Shown: positions 17,469 through 27,488 of the stretch, one piece after another
Layout of the letters: every line of letters begins with the position of its first letter
Numbering within the stretch: position 1 is the stretch's first letter
Assembly: GCA_019118465.1 (NCBI GenBank)
Contig: DWYX01000026.1
Coordinates: forward strand, 1-64,000
Direction of reading: 5' to 3'
Length of the DNA stretch: 64,000 nt
Origin: Candidatus Limosilactobacillus faecipullorum
GTDB taxonomy: Bacteria > Bacillota > Bacilli > Lactobacillales > Lactobacillaceae
The notes under the pieces: model-generated
Seen by the model: only the letters and a program-made list of their open reading frames with translations
What the model was told of the DNA's origin: nothing
Databases searched by the model: none
Position numbers and translations under genes: made by a program

Positions 17469-17517
17469 AAAAAAACGTCGTGAAAGCTGGTTTTAGCCGG
17501 GTTTCACGACGTTTTCT
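17469..17517 (+). terminator. terminator of the M20 peptidase gene
   Basis: AAAACGTCGTGAAA / TTTCACGACGTTTT stem followed by CTTTT. Confidence 0.88.
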
Positions 17518-17576
17518 TTTATCTAGAGCATAATTTTGTAAGTGAGACTTGCTTAGCAGTATCCAAATGGGAGCAA

Positions 17577-17812
17577 GGAATTAGTTCTCGTACCTTCGAA
17601 GATTACACGGAAACTACGGTCGAGGCAGTAGCCAAGTGAATATTGGCATCCCGCCAGTCGGCACGATCCTGCTTGGTCTTGCGTGGGCGCACAAACGCCA
17701 AGTAAGTAAGTTGGTTCGCTCAAACCACGAAAGCACGATTCTTGCAAGGCAATTTTCGTCCGCTTGATCCTGGTCAAGCCGTCGAGCAGGTTTTCTTCTG
17801 ACCTCTTTACTT
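17577..17812 (-). repeat. dispersed 3'-UTR element R1, copy b
   Basis: It shares AGGCAGTAGCCAAGTGAATAT, CCAGTCGGCACGATCC, CTTGCGTGGGCGCACAAACG and the GCCGTCGAGCAGG head with copies a and c. The head overlaps the TAA stop of the aminotransferase gene on the minus strand. The tail hairpin is missing here. Confidence 0.75.
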
Positions 17813-19003
17813 AGTGCCTGTTTGGTGATCCTTAATGAAGGTTTGTAGCCGTTGGATGGCGGCTTTAAGAGTAGTCAAATCAGTCCCATAACTTAACCGC
17901 ACGTGGCCGTCCATACCAAAAGCCTTCCCGGGAACGAGGGCGACATGGGCTTCTTGTAAAACAGCGGCGACAAAGTCATCGGTAGAAGCAAATCCCGTTG
18001 CTTTGACGGCTTCACTAACATCGGGGAAGAGGTAGAAAGCCCCACTTGGTTTAGTAGCGAGCGAAATACCAGGAAGATCATTAATTAATGGGAAAATCGT
18101 GTTTAACCGTTCTTCATAGACTTGGCGCATTTCTGCGACGCAAGTTTGATCGCCCGTCATGGCAGCCAAGGCCGCATATTGACTGGCGGCGTTGAGGTTC
18201 CCGGTGGTGTTGCCGATAAAGTTCCCCAGTCGTTGGATTAGTTCTGCATTGGCGATTACGTAACCAACCCGCCAACCGGTCATCGCATAGGCCTTGGAGA
18301 AACCATTCACCAAGATGGTGTGGTCTTTAATTGCTGGTGTCAGATCCAAGAGGGAGGTGAAGGTGGTACCATTGTAAACCAAGGCGCCATACATATCATC
18401 GGTAATAATCGTTAAGTCTTTAGCAACTGCCCATTCCCCAAGGGCGAGAAGTTCAGCCTTGGAGTAGACTTCGCCAGTGGGGTTGTTAGGAGAGTTAAGG
18501 ATCAAAACCTTGGTTTTAGGGGTCCAAACTGCTTCTAGGTCCGCTGGGGTAACTTTTAATTGGCCGGCTGGAGGGGTCGCGAAAACGGGGGTTCCACCAG
18601 CTAATTTAACTTGTTCGGAATAGCTGACCCAGGCAGGAAGGGGGATTAGAACTTCGTCGCCAGGATTCAAGAGGACCTGACTTAAAGCGTATAAGGCAAA
18701 CTTACCCCCAACGGTCATGACGACGTTTTCAGCAGTAAAGTTGGTCCCATGTTGTTGGTTATTAAAATCAGCAACGGCTTCCCGAAGAGGTAAAATCCCG
18801 GTCGCTGCCGTGTAGGAATCAGCTTGGTTATCATTAATGGCGGTAATGGCGGCTTGATGAATATGAGCGGGGGTATTAAAATCCGGTTCCCCAACGGTAA
18901 GATTCAAAACATCAATTCCTTGCGCTTGCATGGCTTTTGCTTTAGCGGATAAAGCGAGGGTGGCTGATGGTTGTACATTTAAAATACGTTGTGAAAACTG
19001 CAT
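17807..19003 (-). CDS. class I PLP-dependent aminotransferase (aspartate/PatA type)
   Basis: A 398-residue fold-type I aminotransferase. Landmarks are NLTVGEPDFNTP, the NNPTGEVYSKAEL substrate loop, DDMYGALVY, and the PLP lysine in NGFSKAYAMTGWR. It matches the AspB/PatA-like enzymes common in lactobacilli, acting on aspartate or aromatic/Met-type 2-oxo acids; specificity cannot be read off. Transcribed convergently to the M20 gene; its upstream neighbour on the same strand is the Nudix-thioesterase fusion, 120 bp away. Confidence 0.9.
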   Translation of the reverse strand: MQFSQRILNVQPSATLALSAKAKAMQAQGIDVLNLTVGEPDFNTPAHIHQAAITAINDNQADSYTAATGILPLREAVADFNNQQHGTNFTAENVVMTVGGKFALYALSQVLLNPGDEVLIPLPAWVSYSEQVKLAGGTPVFATPPAGQLKVTPADLEAVWTPKTKVLILNSPNNPTGEVYSKAELLALGEWAVAKDLTIITDDMYGALVYNGTTFTSLLDLTPAIKDHTILVNGFSKAYAMTGWRVGYVIANAELIQRLGNFIGNTTGNLNAASQYAALAAMTGDQTCVAEMRQVYEERLNTIFPLINDLPGISLATKPSGAFYLFPDVSEAVKATGFASTDDFVAAVLQEAHVALVPGKAFGMDGHVRLSYGTDLTTLKAAIQRLQTFIKDHQTGTK

Positions 19004-19123
19004 GTTAAACTCCCCTTTTTTCTGAATGATTTGCGTCGAACTAGAGAAATTGTATCATGATTTACAACCATTTGTGGAAAATGGATTAAAAAATAGTAAG
19101 GAAAAACGATTAAAGGCGAATGA

Positions 19124-19942
19124 TCATGCGACGAAGTTTGCGAGGAGTTGATAAAGTTCAGGAAGTTCACGGTCAACCCGAAGCAAGCGCCCATCCTTCG
19201 TAAAACAATGTTCCGATTCACCAAGGCATACCAAGTTCCCTTCGCAGGTCATTTCATAACCCAAAGTTAATTTAACGCGGTCAAGGTGCTTAACCGTCAA
19301 TTTAATATCAACTTGGTCACCAAAAGTTGTGGTTTGCTTATACCGGCAGTTAACGCTAACCACGGGAGAAATGATGCCAGTCTGTTCTAATTGACCGTAG
19401 TCCCAACCAATCACCGCAAAAAAGCGGGTTCGAGCTTCTTCCATCCACCGGACATAGTTAGAATGGTGGGTGATCCCCATCCGGTCAGTTTCGTAATATT
19501 CGACTTGGTGGGTGTAGAATTGCGCCGGATTTTCAATTTGAATCTGGGTTAAGTCAACCTCAGCTAATTTAGCCAGGACAGGTTTAGCGGCCGGAAGCCA
19601 ATTCAGTTCGGCTAGTTCGTTCGGAGTTCCCCAGCGAAGTTCCGTGTGCGCGTTTGCTTTGAGCTCGGTATTGGTTAGGCGTGCATAGAAGATTTGCATA
19701 TGAACTTCGCCCCACGGATATTGGTGGACCACAGTGGGGAGGACCCGTTCTCCAACCATCGAGTTGCTGCCGAGTTCCTCCTCTAACTCACGTTGAAGGG
19801 ACACCCGGGGGTCTTCACCAGCTTGGATTTTTCCTCCTGGTAATTCCCAAGCGCCGGAACCTAAGCGACCGCCTTCCCGTTTTCCAGCCAAGATTTGATC
19901 GTCCTTAATGATAACTGCGGCTGCCACATTGATTTGCTTCAT
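19124..19942 (-). CDS. Nudix hydrolase-acyl thioesterase fusion
   Basis: A 272-residue two-domain protein. Residues 1-130 are a MutT-like Nudix domain with a perfect box (GGKIQAGEDPRVSLQREL then EEELG). Residues ~137-272 are a YbgC/FadM-like hotdog thioesterase, with VEYYETDRMGITHHSNYVRW carrying the catalytic D/H region. A pyrophosphohydrolase joined to an acyl-CoA thioesterase suggests linked cleanup of CoA or nucleotide derivatives, but that is inference. It starts at ATG 19942 after GAAAGAAGG. The fusion is read continuously, with no frameshift. Confidence 0.85.
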   Translation of the reverse strand: MKQINVAAAVIIKDDQILAGKREGGRLGSGAWELPGGKIQAGEDPRVSLQRELEEELGSNSMVGERVLPTVVHQYPWGEVHMQIFYARLTNTELKANAHTELRWGTPNELAELNWLPAAKPVLAKLAEVDLTQIQIENPAQFYTHQVEYYETDRMGITHHSNYVRWMEEARTRFFAVIGWDYGQLEQTGIISPVVSVNCRYKQTTTFGDQVDIKLTVKHLDRVKLTLGYEMTCEGNLVCLGESEHCFTKDGRLLRVDRELPELYQLLANFVA

Positions 19943-19979
19943 GATAAAAGCCTTCTTTCGTTAATTTCCTTTAGGATAC

Positions 19980-20400
19980 CAGAAAATTAGTAATTGGGAT
20001 CCATTGAATATTGATTAATTTTTAACGGTGCGATTTTTTCGTTGCGACTTTGCAACGAAAGCCAATTTGGGGATTAGTAATGTAGGAATTGATAATCCTT
20101 AGACATTGAGAAGTGAATCAATGGTTTTCTTCAACCAGTTCTGTACTATCACTTAGAAATTAATCAACCAGACCAAATAACTACGCTAACGGTCTTCAAA
20201 GGGACTGATTCCCCATATCGATAGCTTATAAACGAGATGATTCCGCTTCAATCGAAGTTAGTTCGTTTAATGATGTTTGACCGGAAATCCTGTGATTTTA
20301 GTCATGGAAAGGGGCGGAGTACAAAATGCCAATTAAAATCAGTAAATGCTTTTAATTTCAATTAGATTAGGATGATTAGCATTGAATTAAAAATCGCTAA
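19980..20400. other. 421-bp stretch without a recognisable gene
   Basis: Only a short hairpin (CGTTGCGACTTTGCAACG, about 20040-20057) is visible. Frames are short, without ribosome sites. Reversed fragments around AATTAAAATCAGTAAATGC and GCTAATTTTAAT form a weak inverted repeat. It may be an eroded intergenic region. Confidence 0.4.
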
Positions 20401-20409
20401 TTTTAATGG

Positions 20410-20438
20410 TTGACTATCTCCTGAAACCATGGTTTAAT
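20410..20438 (+). promoter_or_regulatory. promoter of the T-box-controlled transporter
   Basis: TTGACT (20410-20415), exactly 17 bp, TTTAAT (20433-20438). Transcription would start near 20445. Confidence 0.75.
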
Positions 20439-20444
20439 AACATC

Positions 20445-20697
20445 AACTTAATTAAAGTTTTCTAATGATTCCGTGGAGTCAAGTAGGAGTTTCGTTCCCT
20501 GGCCAAGAGAGTTGGTGGTGCTGAGAACCAACGTAAAGCGTAACTGCGAATTACGCTCCATCCCAATAAAGAATCGCGGTCGGCCGCTGTATTGGCTAAG
20601 AGGTATGGGTAACCATACGAAACTGGGTGGTACCACGGAATCATTCGTCCCTCATCTGAGTAATTCAGGTGGGGGATTTTTTTATTTACAACGTTAA
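20445..20697 (+). promoter_or_regulatory. T-box leader, probably tyrosine-specific
   Basis: The T-box sequence CTGGGTGGTACCACGG (20623-20638) is followed by a terminator (20647-20684) with a run of seven Ts. Stem I can be drawn: GATTC/GAATC base, TGGAG/CTCCA, an AGTA-type loop (TCAAGTAGG), then AGTTTCGTT/AGCGTAACT. The opposite loop strand reads GAAT-TAC-G, putting TAC (20552-20554) in the specifier position, i.e. tyrosine. The distal arm is AGAGAGTTGG...CCAAC. NhaC-family transporters under Tyr T-boxes are known in lactobacilli. Confidence 0.85.
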
Positions 20698-20717
20698 AAA
20701 AGAGAGGGGTAATTTTT

Positions 20718-20780
20718 ATGCAAAAGGAGTGTTGGAGCGGACGAATTAGTGGTCGAAATCGATATTATTGCGGGGAATAA
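20718..20780 (+). CDS. 20-residue leader peptide candidate
   Basis: ATG 20718 to TAA 20780 encodes MQKECWSGRISGRNRYYCGE. GAGAGGGG lies nine bases upstream, a strong ribosome site for such a short frame. It sits between the T-box terminator and the transporter gene and contains adjacent Tyr codons (TAT TAT). It could couple or tune translation of the transporter, or be chance. No homolog is known to me. Confidence 0.4.
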   Translation: MQKECWSGRISGRNRYYCGE

Positions 20781-20816
20781 TTGGCGGTCACTGATTACTA
20801 AAAGGAGAAAAATAGG

Positions 20817-22226
20817 ATGAGTAAGTTAAAAAATCGGGTCGAACCCGTCTTTAGTTTCACGGAAAGTGTCATTGTTTTAATTGTTATTTTGAGTTTGCTG
20901 GGCTTCTTGATTATCATCGAGCACCAAGAACCACAAGCTCCACTACTAATTGCTTTTGTTCTCTTAATGCTCTACGGCCGCATCCGGGGCTTTAAGTGGT
21001 CAACGATCATGGACGGGATGCGGACTGGGCTCCGGGCCGGGGTCGATCCGCTAGTGATTTTCTTGACGATCGGGGTCTTAATCGCCACTTGGATTTTCTC
21101 CGGGACGATCCCAACAATTATGTACTTTGGTTTTAAGATCATTTCGGTGAAGTTCTTCTTGCCAACGGTCTTTCTAGTTTGTACCTTAGTTGCCATTGCC
21201 TGTGGGAGTTCCTTTACCAGTGTTTCCACGATGGGGATTGCTTTTATCGGGATTGCGGCAATTTTGCACATTAACCTTGGTTTAGCGGCCGGGGCGATTG
21301 TTTCCGGGGCTTTCTGTGGGGCGAATATTTCGCCGCTTTCCGGGACAACAAACTTGGCGGCTTCGACTGGGCAAATTGATATCTACCGTCACATTCGGGC
21401 CTTACTCTGGACGGATTTGCCAGCCTGGGCAGTTTCGCTAGTCTTCTTTACGGTTACCGGTTTGAATGCTAAGACGGCAAGTCTGGCTGCCATTCACAAG
21501 ATGATGCAAGGCTTGAACCAAGGTTTTTGGATTTCACCAATTACTTTATTACCAGTTTTGCTGCTGATCATTTTAGCCTTCTTTAAAGTCCCGGCGATTC
21601 CTTCCTTGGGGTTAGGGGCCATGTTTGCGATTGCTTTAGGTTGGTTACACGATCCAACGACGACGATTAGTAAGATTAGTAACTTAATTATGAATGGTTA
21701 CGTTGCCCACACCCCAAACAAGACGATCAACGTTTTGCTTTCAAAGGGTGGAATTAGTAGTATGTTAACCTCAGAAGCCTTGATTATCTTTGCTTTAACG
21801 CTTGGGGGCCTGCTGATTAAGTTTAAAATCATCAGTGTTATCATTGAATTGATTGAAGCTAAAGTGAAGGGGGCTGGTGGTTTAACGGTCGCCACTGCCT
21901 TAACTTGTATTGGGGTTAACCTTCTAGTTGGGGAACACTACTTGGCCATTATTTTACCAGGGGAATCCTTTAAGGAAGCTTTTGATCACCATGATTTGCC
22001 ACGGCAATGCATGACTCGGATTTTGAATGATGCCGGAGCAGCCGTTAATGCGATTGTGCCTTGGAGTGTTTCCGGGGTCTTCATCGCAACAACCTTGCAA
22101 GTCTCGACAATGGCCTACATTCCATTCGCTGTCTTCCCAACGATTGTCACGATTGCCTGCGTCATTGCTGGCTTTTCTACTCGCGCCAATCGGGCCACTC
22201 GAGCAGATGAGTTGGTGATGAACTAA
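20817..22226 (+). CDS. NhaC-family Na+/H+ antiporter-like transporter, probable tyrosine transporter
   Basis: A 469-residue membrane protein with about twelve helices and NhaC-family motifs (CGSSFTSVSTMGIAFIGIA, GAFCGANISPLSGTTNLAAS). It starts at ATG 20817 after GGAG. Although the family is named for sodium/proton exchange, control by a tyrosine-type T-box implies amino-acid uptake, as proposed for T-box-linked family members. Single gene, ended by the hairpin at 22294. Confidence 0.88.
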   Translation: MSKLKNRVEPVFSFTESVIVLIVILSLLGFLIIIEHQEPQAPLLIAFVLLMLYGRIRGFKWSTIMDGMRTGLRAGVDPLVIFLTIGVLIATWIFSGTIPTIMYFGFKIISVKFFLPTVFLVCTLVAIACGSSFTSVSTMGIAFIGIAAILHINLGLAAGAIVSGAFCGANISPLSGTTNLAASTGQIDIYRHIRALLWTDLPAWAVSLVFFTVTGLNAKTASLAAIHKMMQGLNQGFWISPITLLPVLLLIILAFFKVPAIPSLGLGAMFAIALGWLHDPTTTISKISNLIMNGYVAHTPNKTINVLLSKGGISSMLTSEALIIFALTLGGLLIKFKIISVIIELIEAKVKGAGGLTVATALTCIGVNLLVGEHYLAIILPGESFKEAFDHHDLPRQCMTRILNDAGAAVNAIVPWSVSGVFIATTLQVSTMAYIPFAVFPTIVTIACVIAGFSTRANRATRADELVMN

Positions 22227-22293
22227 AAGTTTTAGTTTAAGTTCGAGGCCGCTAGCTCGTTTTGAGCATGGTTGAGCTAAAAATATCATCCAA

Positions 22294-22326
22294 AGGAAGT
22301 TGGACTAATTGTCAGCTTCCTTTTTT
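22294..22326 (+). terminator. terminator of the NhaC-family gene
   Basis: GGAAGTTGGAC / GTCAGCTTCC followed by TTTTTT. Confidence 0.75.
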
Positions 22327-22566
22327 ACTGTATTAAGATTAAATTTAAGCGAGTCAATCTGGTTTTTGAAATTTATACAAAATGGGAAAGTAGCAAACTT
22401 ATGAATTGAAATTTTGTTTTAAAATTATCGAAAAATTGAGCATGATTCTTTGATGAAATGCTTTCTTTCGCTACAATTAAGAGGTCGGTAAGGCTACAAA
22501 AAGCTAATTTGATCAGCTTTTTTGATAACCGTTCAGCAAATTGGACCGTATCAATTTTCAAAAAGG

Positions 22567-22594
22567 TTGACTTTTTGGCAAAATGCTTTATCAT
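22567..22594 (+). promoter_or_regulatory. candidate promoter of xfp
   Basis: TTGACT (22567-22572), 16 bp, TATCAT (22589-22594), about 85 bp before the start codon. The preceding stretch 22330-22560 contains nothing I can assign. Confidence 0.5.
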
Positions 22595-22679
22595 GATAAT
22601 CGTAAATTGCTTGAGATTTACGATGCGTTAAAGTCAAACACGTAGTTATTTCTTTACACAAAAAGGAGTGTTAAATTAA

Positions 22680-25079
22680 ATGGCAGTAGATTACGATTCC
22701 AAGGCATACTTGGAAAATGTTGATGCTTACTGGCGTGCTGCTAACTACCTTTCAGTTGGTACGCTTTTCTTGATGCACAATCCATTGTTACGTCGGGAAT
22801 TAAAGGCTGAAGATGTTAAGCCTAAGCCAATTGGTCACTGGGGTACGATTGTTCCTCAAAACTTCATTTACGCCCACTTAAACCGGGTTATCAAGAAGTA
22901 TGGGGTTAAGATGTTCTACATCGAAGGTTCTGGTCACGGTGGTCAAGTTATGGTTAACAACTCATACCTTGACGGCTCATACACTGAACTCTACCCAGAA
23001 ATTACCCAAGACGAAGAAGGGATGGCAAAGCTCTTCAAGCACTTCTCCTTCCCAGGTGGAACTGCTTCACACGCTGCTCCTGAAACTCCAGGTTCCCTTC
23101 ACGAAGGTGGGGAATTGGGTTACGCCCTTTCTCATGGTGTTGGGGCAATCTTAGACAACCCAGAACAAATTGCCGCTGTTGAAATTGGTGACGGAGAATT
23201 CGAAACTGGCCCATTGGCTGCTTCATGGTTCTCTAATCGTTTCATCAACCCAGTTACTGATGGTGCAGTATTGCCAATCATTCAAGTTAACGGGTTCAAG
23301 ATTTCTAACCCAACGATGATTTCTCGGATGAGCGATGAAGAAGTTACGAAGTACTTTGAAGGTCTTGGTTGGAAGCCTTACTTCGTTTCTGCTTACAAGG
23401 ACGGCGAATTTGACGGTCTTAAGGACCACATGGAAGTCCACGAAGAAATGGCTAAGGTTATGGACAAGGCCATCGAAGAAATCCAAGCTATCCAAAAGCA
23501 AGCTCGTGAAAACAACGATGGTTCAATGGCTCAATGGCCAGTTATTGTCTTCCGAGTACCTAAGGGTTGGACTGGTCCTACAAAGGATCTTGATGGTAAC
23601 CCAATCGAAAACTCATTCCGTGCTCACCAAATTCCTATTCCGGTTGCTCAAGATGCAATGGAACACAAGGACATGTTGGTAGACTGGATGAAGTCCTACA
23701 AGCCAGAAGAACTCTTTGATGAAAATGGTTACCCAGTTGCTGCTGTTTTAGCTAACGTTCCAGCTGCTGACTTGCGGATGGCAATGAACCCTGAAACAAA
23801 CGGTGGGGCTAACCAAAAGGCGCTTCGGATGCCAAACTACCGTGACTTTGCGGTTGACGTCAAGGATCACGGTACTGAAAAGCACCAAGACATGATCGAA
23901 TGGGGTAAGTACATCGCTAAGATGATGGAACTTAACCCTAACAACTTCCGTGGTTTCGGTCCAGACGAATCCAAGTCTAATCGTCTTTACGCAGCTCTTG
24001 ATGGCTCCAAGCGGACTTGGACGGCTTCAGTTCACGAACCAAACGATGAAGACTTGGCAGTAGACGGTCGGATCATTGATTCTCAACTTTCCGAACACCA
24101 AGCTGAAGGGTTCCTTGAAGGTTACACTTTGACTGGTCGTCACGGTTACTTTGCAACGTACGAATCATTTGGTCGGGTTGTTGACTCCATGCTTACGCAA
24201 CACATGAAGTGGATGCGGAAGGCTAAGGAACAATACTGGCGGAATGATTACCCAGCATTGACTTTCGTTGATACTTCAACGGTCTTCCAACAAGACCACA
24301 ACGGTTACACTCACCAAGATCCAGGTCTGTTGACTCACCTTTACGAAAAGGAACGTCCAGATATGATCGGTGAATACTTGCCAGCTGACACCAACACGCT
24401 GTTGGCAGTTTCTGACAAGATCTTCCGTGAAAAGGAAAAGATCAACGTCTTAGTTACTTCCAAGCACCCACGGCTTCAATGGTTCTCCATTGATGAAGCT
24501 ACTGAATTAGTAGCTAATGGTCTTGGTTACGTTGACTGGGCTTCTACTGACCAAGGTGCAGAACCAGATGTTGTCTTTGCTGCTTCTGGTACTGAACCTA
24601 CTGAAGAAGTTTTCGCTGCAGTTGAATTATTGCACGATGCCTTCCCAGAATTGAAGATCCGGGTTATCAACGTGGTTGACGTTATGAAGATGATGACGCT
24701 TGACAAGAACCCTGACGGGATGTCAGATGAAGAATTTGACCGTTACTTCACTGCCGACAAGCCAGTTGTCTTTGCATGGCACGGTTTCCGTGACATGATG
24801 CAAAGTCTCTTCTTCCCACGTCACAACCGCAACGTTCACATCCACAGTTACATCGAAAACGGGGACATCACGACTCCATTTGACATGCGGGTATTGAACG
24901 AACTTGACCGGTACCACTTGGCTAAGGACGCAATCCTTAACATCAAGGGTTACGAACAAAAGGGTGCTGCCTTCGCTCAAAAGATGGATGACATGGTTGC
25001 AAAGCACAACCACTACATCCGGACTTACGGTGATGACATGCCTGAAGTTAGCGAATGGTCCTGGAAGGGTCTTAAGTAA
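22680..25079 (+). CDS. xfp: xylulose-5-phosphate/fructose-6-phosphate phosphoketolase
   Basis: A 799-residue thiamine-diphosphate enzyme that splits xylulose-5-P (and possibly fructose-6-P) with phosphate to acetyl-P and glyceraldehyde-3-P or erythrose-4-P. It is the key step of heterofermentative sugar breakdown. Typical blocks: GPGHGG-like [40 protein letters not shown], and [12 protein letters not shown] for cofactor binding. Full family length. Codon use is highly biased (GGT, GAC, AAG), as expected for an abundant protein. AAAGGAGTG precedes ATG 22680. Confidence 0.98.
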   Translation: MAVDYDSKAYLENVDAYWRAANYLSVGTLFLMHNPLLRRELKAEDVKPKPIGHWGTIVPQNFIYAHLNRVIKKYGVKMFYIEGSGHGGQVMVNNSYLDGSYTELYPEITQDEEGMAKLFKHFSFPGGTASHAAPETPGSLHEGGELGYALSHGVGAILDNPEQIAAVEIGDGEFETGPLAASWFSNRFINPVTDGAVLPIIQVNGFKISNPTMISRMSDEEVTKYFEGLGWKPYFVSAYKDGEFDGLKDHMEVHEEMAKVMDKAIEEIQAIQKQARENNDGSMAQWPVIVFRVPKGWTGPTKDLDGNPIENSFRAHQIPIPVAQDAMEHKDMLVDWMKSYKPEELFDENGYPVAAVLANVPAADLRMAMNPETNGGANQKALRMPNYRDFAVDVKDHGTEKHQDMIEWGKYIAKMMELNPNNFRGFGPDESKSNRLYAALDGSKRTWTASVHEPNDEDLAVDGRIIDSQLSEHQAEGFLEGYTLTGRHGYFATYESFGRVVDSMLTQHMKWMRKAKEQYWRNDYPALTFVDTSTVFQQDHNGYTHQDPGLLTHLYEKERPDMIGEYLPADTNTLLAVSDKIFREKEKINVLVTSKHPRLQWFSIDEATELVANGLGYVDWASTDQGAEPDVVFAASGTEPTEEVFAAVELLHDAFPELKIRVINVVDVMKMMTLDKNPDGMSDEEFDRYFTADKPVVFAWHGFRDMMQSLFFPRHNRNVHIHSYIENGDITTPFDMRVLNELDRYHLAKDAILNIKGYEQKGAAFAQKMDDMVAKHNHYIRTYGDDMPEVSEWSWKGLK

Positions 25080-25113
25080 TAACTATTGACAAACGCGTCA
25101 TAAATAACTAACA

Positions 25114-25151
25114 AAAAAGGGCTCTGCGCTGGATGGCGCAGGCCCTTTTTG
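25114..25151 (+). terminator. terminator of xfp
   Basis: AAAAAGGGCTCTGCGC / GCGCAGGCCCTTTTT stem with T-run, also usable by the convergent esterase gene. Confidence 0.88.
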
Positions 25152-25159
25152 CGTACAGA

Positions 25160-25903
25160 TTATTTTAGAAATTCCGTAACGGTTTGCATAATTGTTGGTA
25201 ATTTTGATCCTTCTAACCGGTGATGCTCCCCTTCAAGTAGGTAGAGTTTACTGTTTGGTAAGATCACGTTGTACTTCCGGGAGGCTTCCGGCGAAACGAT
25301 CTCATCAGCTAAGCCGTGAATGATAAGGGCTGGACCGGTAAAGTGTTGAGCGGTCTCATAAATTGGCAGGAGCTGAGCTGTTCGGAAATATTGACCACTT
25401 ACAACCCGATCGTGGACGGGAACTTGGAGGGGAATGTGATTTGAATCATAGGTGCTCCCTTGGCAAATTCCTTGGAGGGCATCATCCTTAAGCGTCGCAG
25501 CTGGGGCTAACAAAACTAGCTTCTTAATGATGTCCCGGTAGTAACCAGCGAGCATGGATGCGACAACGCCACCTTGGGAGTGACCGATTAAAGTAATGTC
25601 TTTTGCACCAAGCTGAGTGCGAGCATAGTCGATAATTGCCATGCCGTCTAAGAGTTCTCCAAGAACTGTCATCTCATGATACCGACCATCACTATCGCCG
25701 CAACCAGCGAAATCAAAGCGTAGGGTTGGAATCCCAGCTCGGTTTAAGTAGTGGGATAGGTCGTAGAGTAGTTCACCCTTCTCACGACCCCGGTTTCCTT
25801 GAAAACCGTGCATCAAAATAGCAATTTTTTGGTTTTGTAAATGGTCGGTGCCTTCGAGAACGCCTCGGAGGGTTAGGCCTTCACGTGTTACAGTTACATC
25901 CAT
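25160..25903 (-). CDS. alpha/beta hydrolase, cinnamoyl (feruloyl) esterase-like
   Basis: A 247-residue serine hydrolase. GHSQGG carries the nucleophile, HGLADEIVSP the acid residue, and EGEHHRLEG the histidine. The segments LMHGFQGNR, LRFDFAGCGDSDGR and KLVLLAPAATLKDDAL closely resemble the Lactobacillus johnsonii cinnamoyl esterases that release ferulic and chlorogenic acids, so a role in plant phenolic ester hydrolysis is likely. ATG 25903 follows GAGGTG; the GTG three codons earlier lies inside that ribosome site. Confidence 0.85.
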   Translation of the reverse strand: MDVTVTREGLTLRGVLEGTDHLQNQKIAILMHGFQGNRGREKGELLYDLSHYLNRAGIPTLRFDFAGCGDSDGRYHEMTVLGELLDGMAIIDYARTQLGAKDITLIGHSQGGVVASMLAGYYRDIIKKLVLLAPAATLKDDALQGICQGSTYDSNHIPLQVPVHDRVVSGQYFRTAQLLPIYETAQHFTGPALIIHGLADEIVSPEASRKYNVILPNSKLYLLEGEHHRLEGSKLPTIMQTVTEFLK

Positions 25904-26019
25904 TCTTTTCACCTCAAATTAATTAATATCTACATTGTACCGGAAAAATAATTGACACCGCTACCATTGAAAATGGATAATTAACTTAGGAAGAAGGACA
26001 CTATCGAAAGGAGTAGGGT

Positions 26020-26334
26020 ATGCTAATTACTACAACAGAACGAATCCCGGGCCATGAATACGAAGTGCTGGGGGAAGTTTTTGGGGTAACGACCCAATCT
26101 CGAAATATGGTTAGTGATATTGGGGCCGGCTTAAAGAGTCTCGTTGGTGGGGAAGTTCGTGAATACACGAAAATGTTGCAGGCTTCCCGGGAAGAAGCGA
26201 TTGAGCGGCTACGACAAGAAGCGCAGGCAAAAGGGGCGGATGCGGTAGTTATGATGCGTTTTGATTCGGGTTCAATCGCTGGTGATATGCAGTCAGTGGT
26301 GGCTTACGGAACCGCCGTGAAGTTTACGGATTGA
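26020..26334 (+). CDS. YbjQ/UPF0145-family protein
   Basis: A 104-residue YbjQ-type protein: N-terminal beta strand and [10 protein letters not shown], central [18 protein letters not shown], then [13 protein letters not shown]. It is a full-length member of a small family that forms pentamers in solved structures; its function is unknown. AAAGGAG precedes ATG 26020. It appears monocistronic. Confidence 0.85.
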   Translation: MLITTTERIPGHEYEVLGEVFGVTTQSRNMVSDIGAGLKSLVGGEVREYTKMLQASREEAIERLRQEAQAKGADAVVMMRFDSGSIAGDMQSVVAYGTAVKFTD

Positions 26335-26428
26335 TCGTTCAGTGATTTTTGGCAACTAGGTTGAAAGTTCTTCTTTCTGCCTAGTTGTTTTTGATCTAGA
26401 ACAATTTTGGGGCTTAACTCTAAAAATA

Positions 26429-26468
26429 TTCGGTTCTTACTTGACTGATGCCGAATTTCTGGTATAGT
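26429..26468 (+). promoter_or_regulatory. guaC promoter with PurBox-like CCGAAT elements
   Basis: TTGACT (26441-26446), 16 bp, TATAGT (26463-26468). CCGAA motifs occur on opposite strands at 26429-26433 and 26451-26455, the second lying between -35 and -10. They resemble the core of Gram-positive PurBoxes (CCGAAC), suggesting purine control. Confidence 0.5.
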
Positions 26469-26509
26469 ATCTTTTGGTTTGTTGCTTAGAACCGAAAGGT
26501 GGTTAATTT

Positions 26510-27484
26510 ATGCCAACATTTGATTACGATGACATCCAACTAATTCCTAACAAGTGCATTATCAAAAGCCGGAAGGAAGCTGACCCGAGTGTCCAATTTG
26601 GTCCCCGGCGCTTTAAAATTCCGGTAGTGCCCGCCAACATGGCAAGTGTGATTGATGCAGGCTTGGCGGAATGGTTAGCGACCAATGGTTACTACTACGT
26701 TATGCACCGCTTTAATCCAGAAAGCCGGGCGGATTTCATTGCTCGAATGCACGAGAAAGGGCTTTTTGCCTCAATTTCCGTTGGAATTAAGGATGCGGAA
26801 TATGAGTTTATTGACCAGCTGAAGGCCAAGCAACTGGTTCCGGAATACATTACGATCGATGTGGCTCACGGGCACTCGGATTTCGTGATCCAAATGATTA
26901 AGTATATTAAAGAGCAACTACCAACGGTCTTCTTAACCGCCGGTAACGTTGCGACCCCGGAAGCTGTACGGGACCTTGAAAATGCGGGAGCGGACGCAAC
27001 CAAGGTTGGGGTTGGCCCAGGTAAGGCCTGCATCACGAAGCTAAAGACCGGGTTTGGGACCGGGGGTTGGCAACTTGATGCTTTGCGTTTATGTAGTAAA
27101 ACAGCCCGTAAACCCTTAATTGCCGATGGTGGGATTCGTCATAATGGTGATATTGCTAAATCAGTCCGCTTTGGGGCTAGCATGGTAATGATTGGCTCCC
27201 TACTAGCGGGACATCAAGAATCACCAGGCCATGTGATTACGATTGATGGGAAGCAATATAAACAGTACTGGGGCTCCGCTTCTGAAGTTCAAAAGGGCGC
27301 TTACCGGAACGTGGAAGGTAAGCAAATGCTAGTGCCTTACCGGGGTTCAATCAAGGATACCCTCCAAGAAATGGAAGAAGACTTGCAGTCCGCAATCTCC
27401 TATGCTGGGGGACGTGATTTAGAATCCTTAACAAAGGTTGACTATGTAGTGGTTAAGAATTCAATTTTGAATGGTGATTATTAA
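26510..27484 (+). CDS. guaC: GMP reductase
   Basis: A 324-residue TIM-barrel enzyme converting GMP to IMP with NADPH. The GuaC short form lacks the CBS domains of IMP dehydrogenase. Catalytic cysteine loop: [19 protein letters not shown]. Flanking blocks are [13 protein letters not shown] at the N-terminus and [24 protein letters not shown] precedes ATG 26510. R1 copy c begins within a few bases of its stop codon. Confidence 0.96.
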   Translation: MPTFDYDDIQLIPNKCIIKSRKEADPSVQFGPRRFKIPVVPANMASVIDAGLAEWLATNGYYYVMHRFNPESRADFIARMHEKGLFASISVGIKDAEYEFIDQLKAKQLVPEYITIDVAHGHSDFVIQMIKYIKEQLPTVFLTAGNVATPEAVRDLENAGADATKVGVGPGKACITKLKTGFGTGGWQLDALRLCSKTARKPLIADGGIRHNGDIAKSVRFGASMVMIGSLLAGHQESPGHVITIDGKQYKQYWGSASEVQKGAYRNVEGKQMLVPYRGSIKDTLQEMEEDLQSAISYAGGRDLESLTKVDYVVVKNSILNGDY

Positions 27485-27488
27485 AAAG

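Noticed and set aside
17553-17777. 74-residue frame in R1 copy b
   Set aside because: It lies wholly within the dispersed repeat and is not open in other copies.
22373-22594. 73-residue minus-strand frame upstream of xfp
   Set aside because: Low-complexity, no ribosome site, no recognisable domain; overlaps the likely xfp promoter.
26174-26195. CTTCCCGGGAAG as a further Noc site
   Set aside because: Centre matches but flanks (GCTT/AAGA) differ at too many positions from ATTTCCCGGGAAAT; same for 9412, 12496 and 17925.
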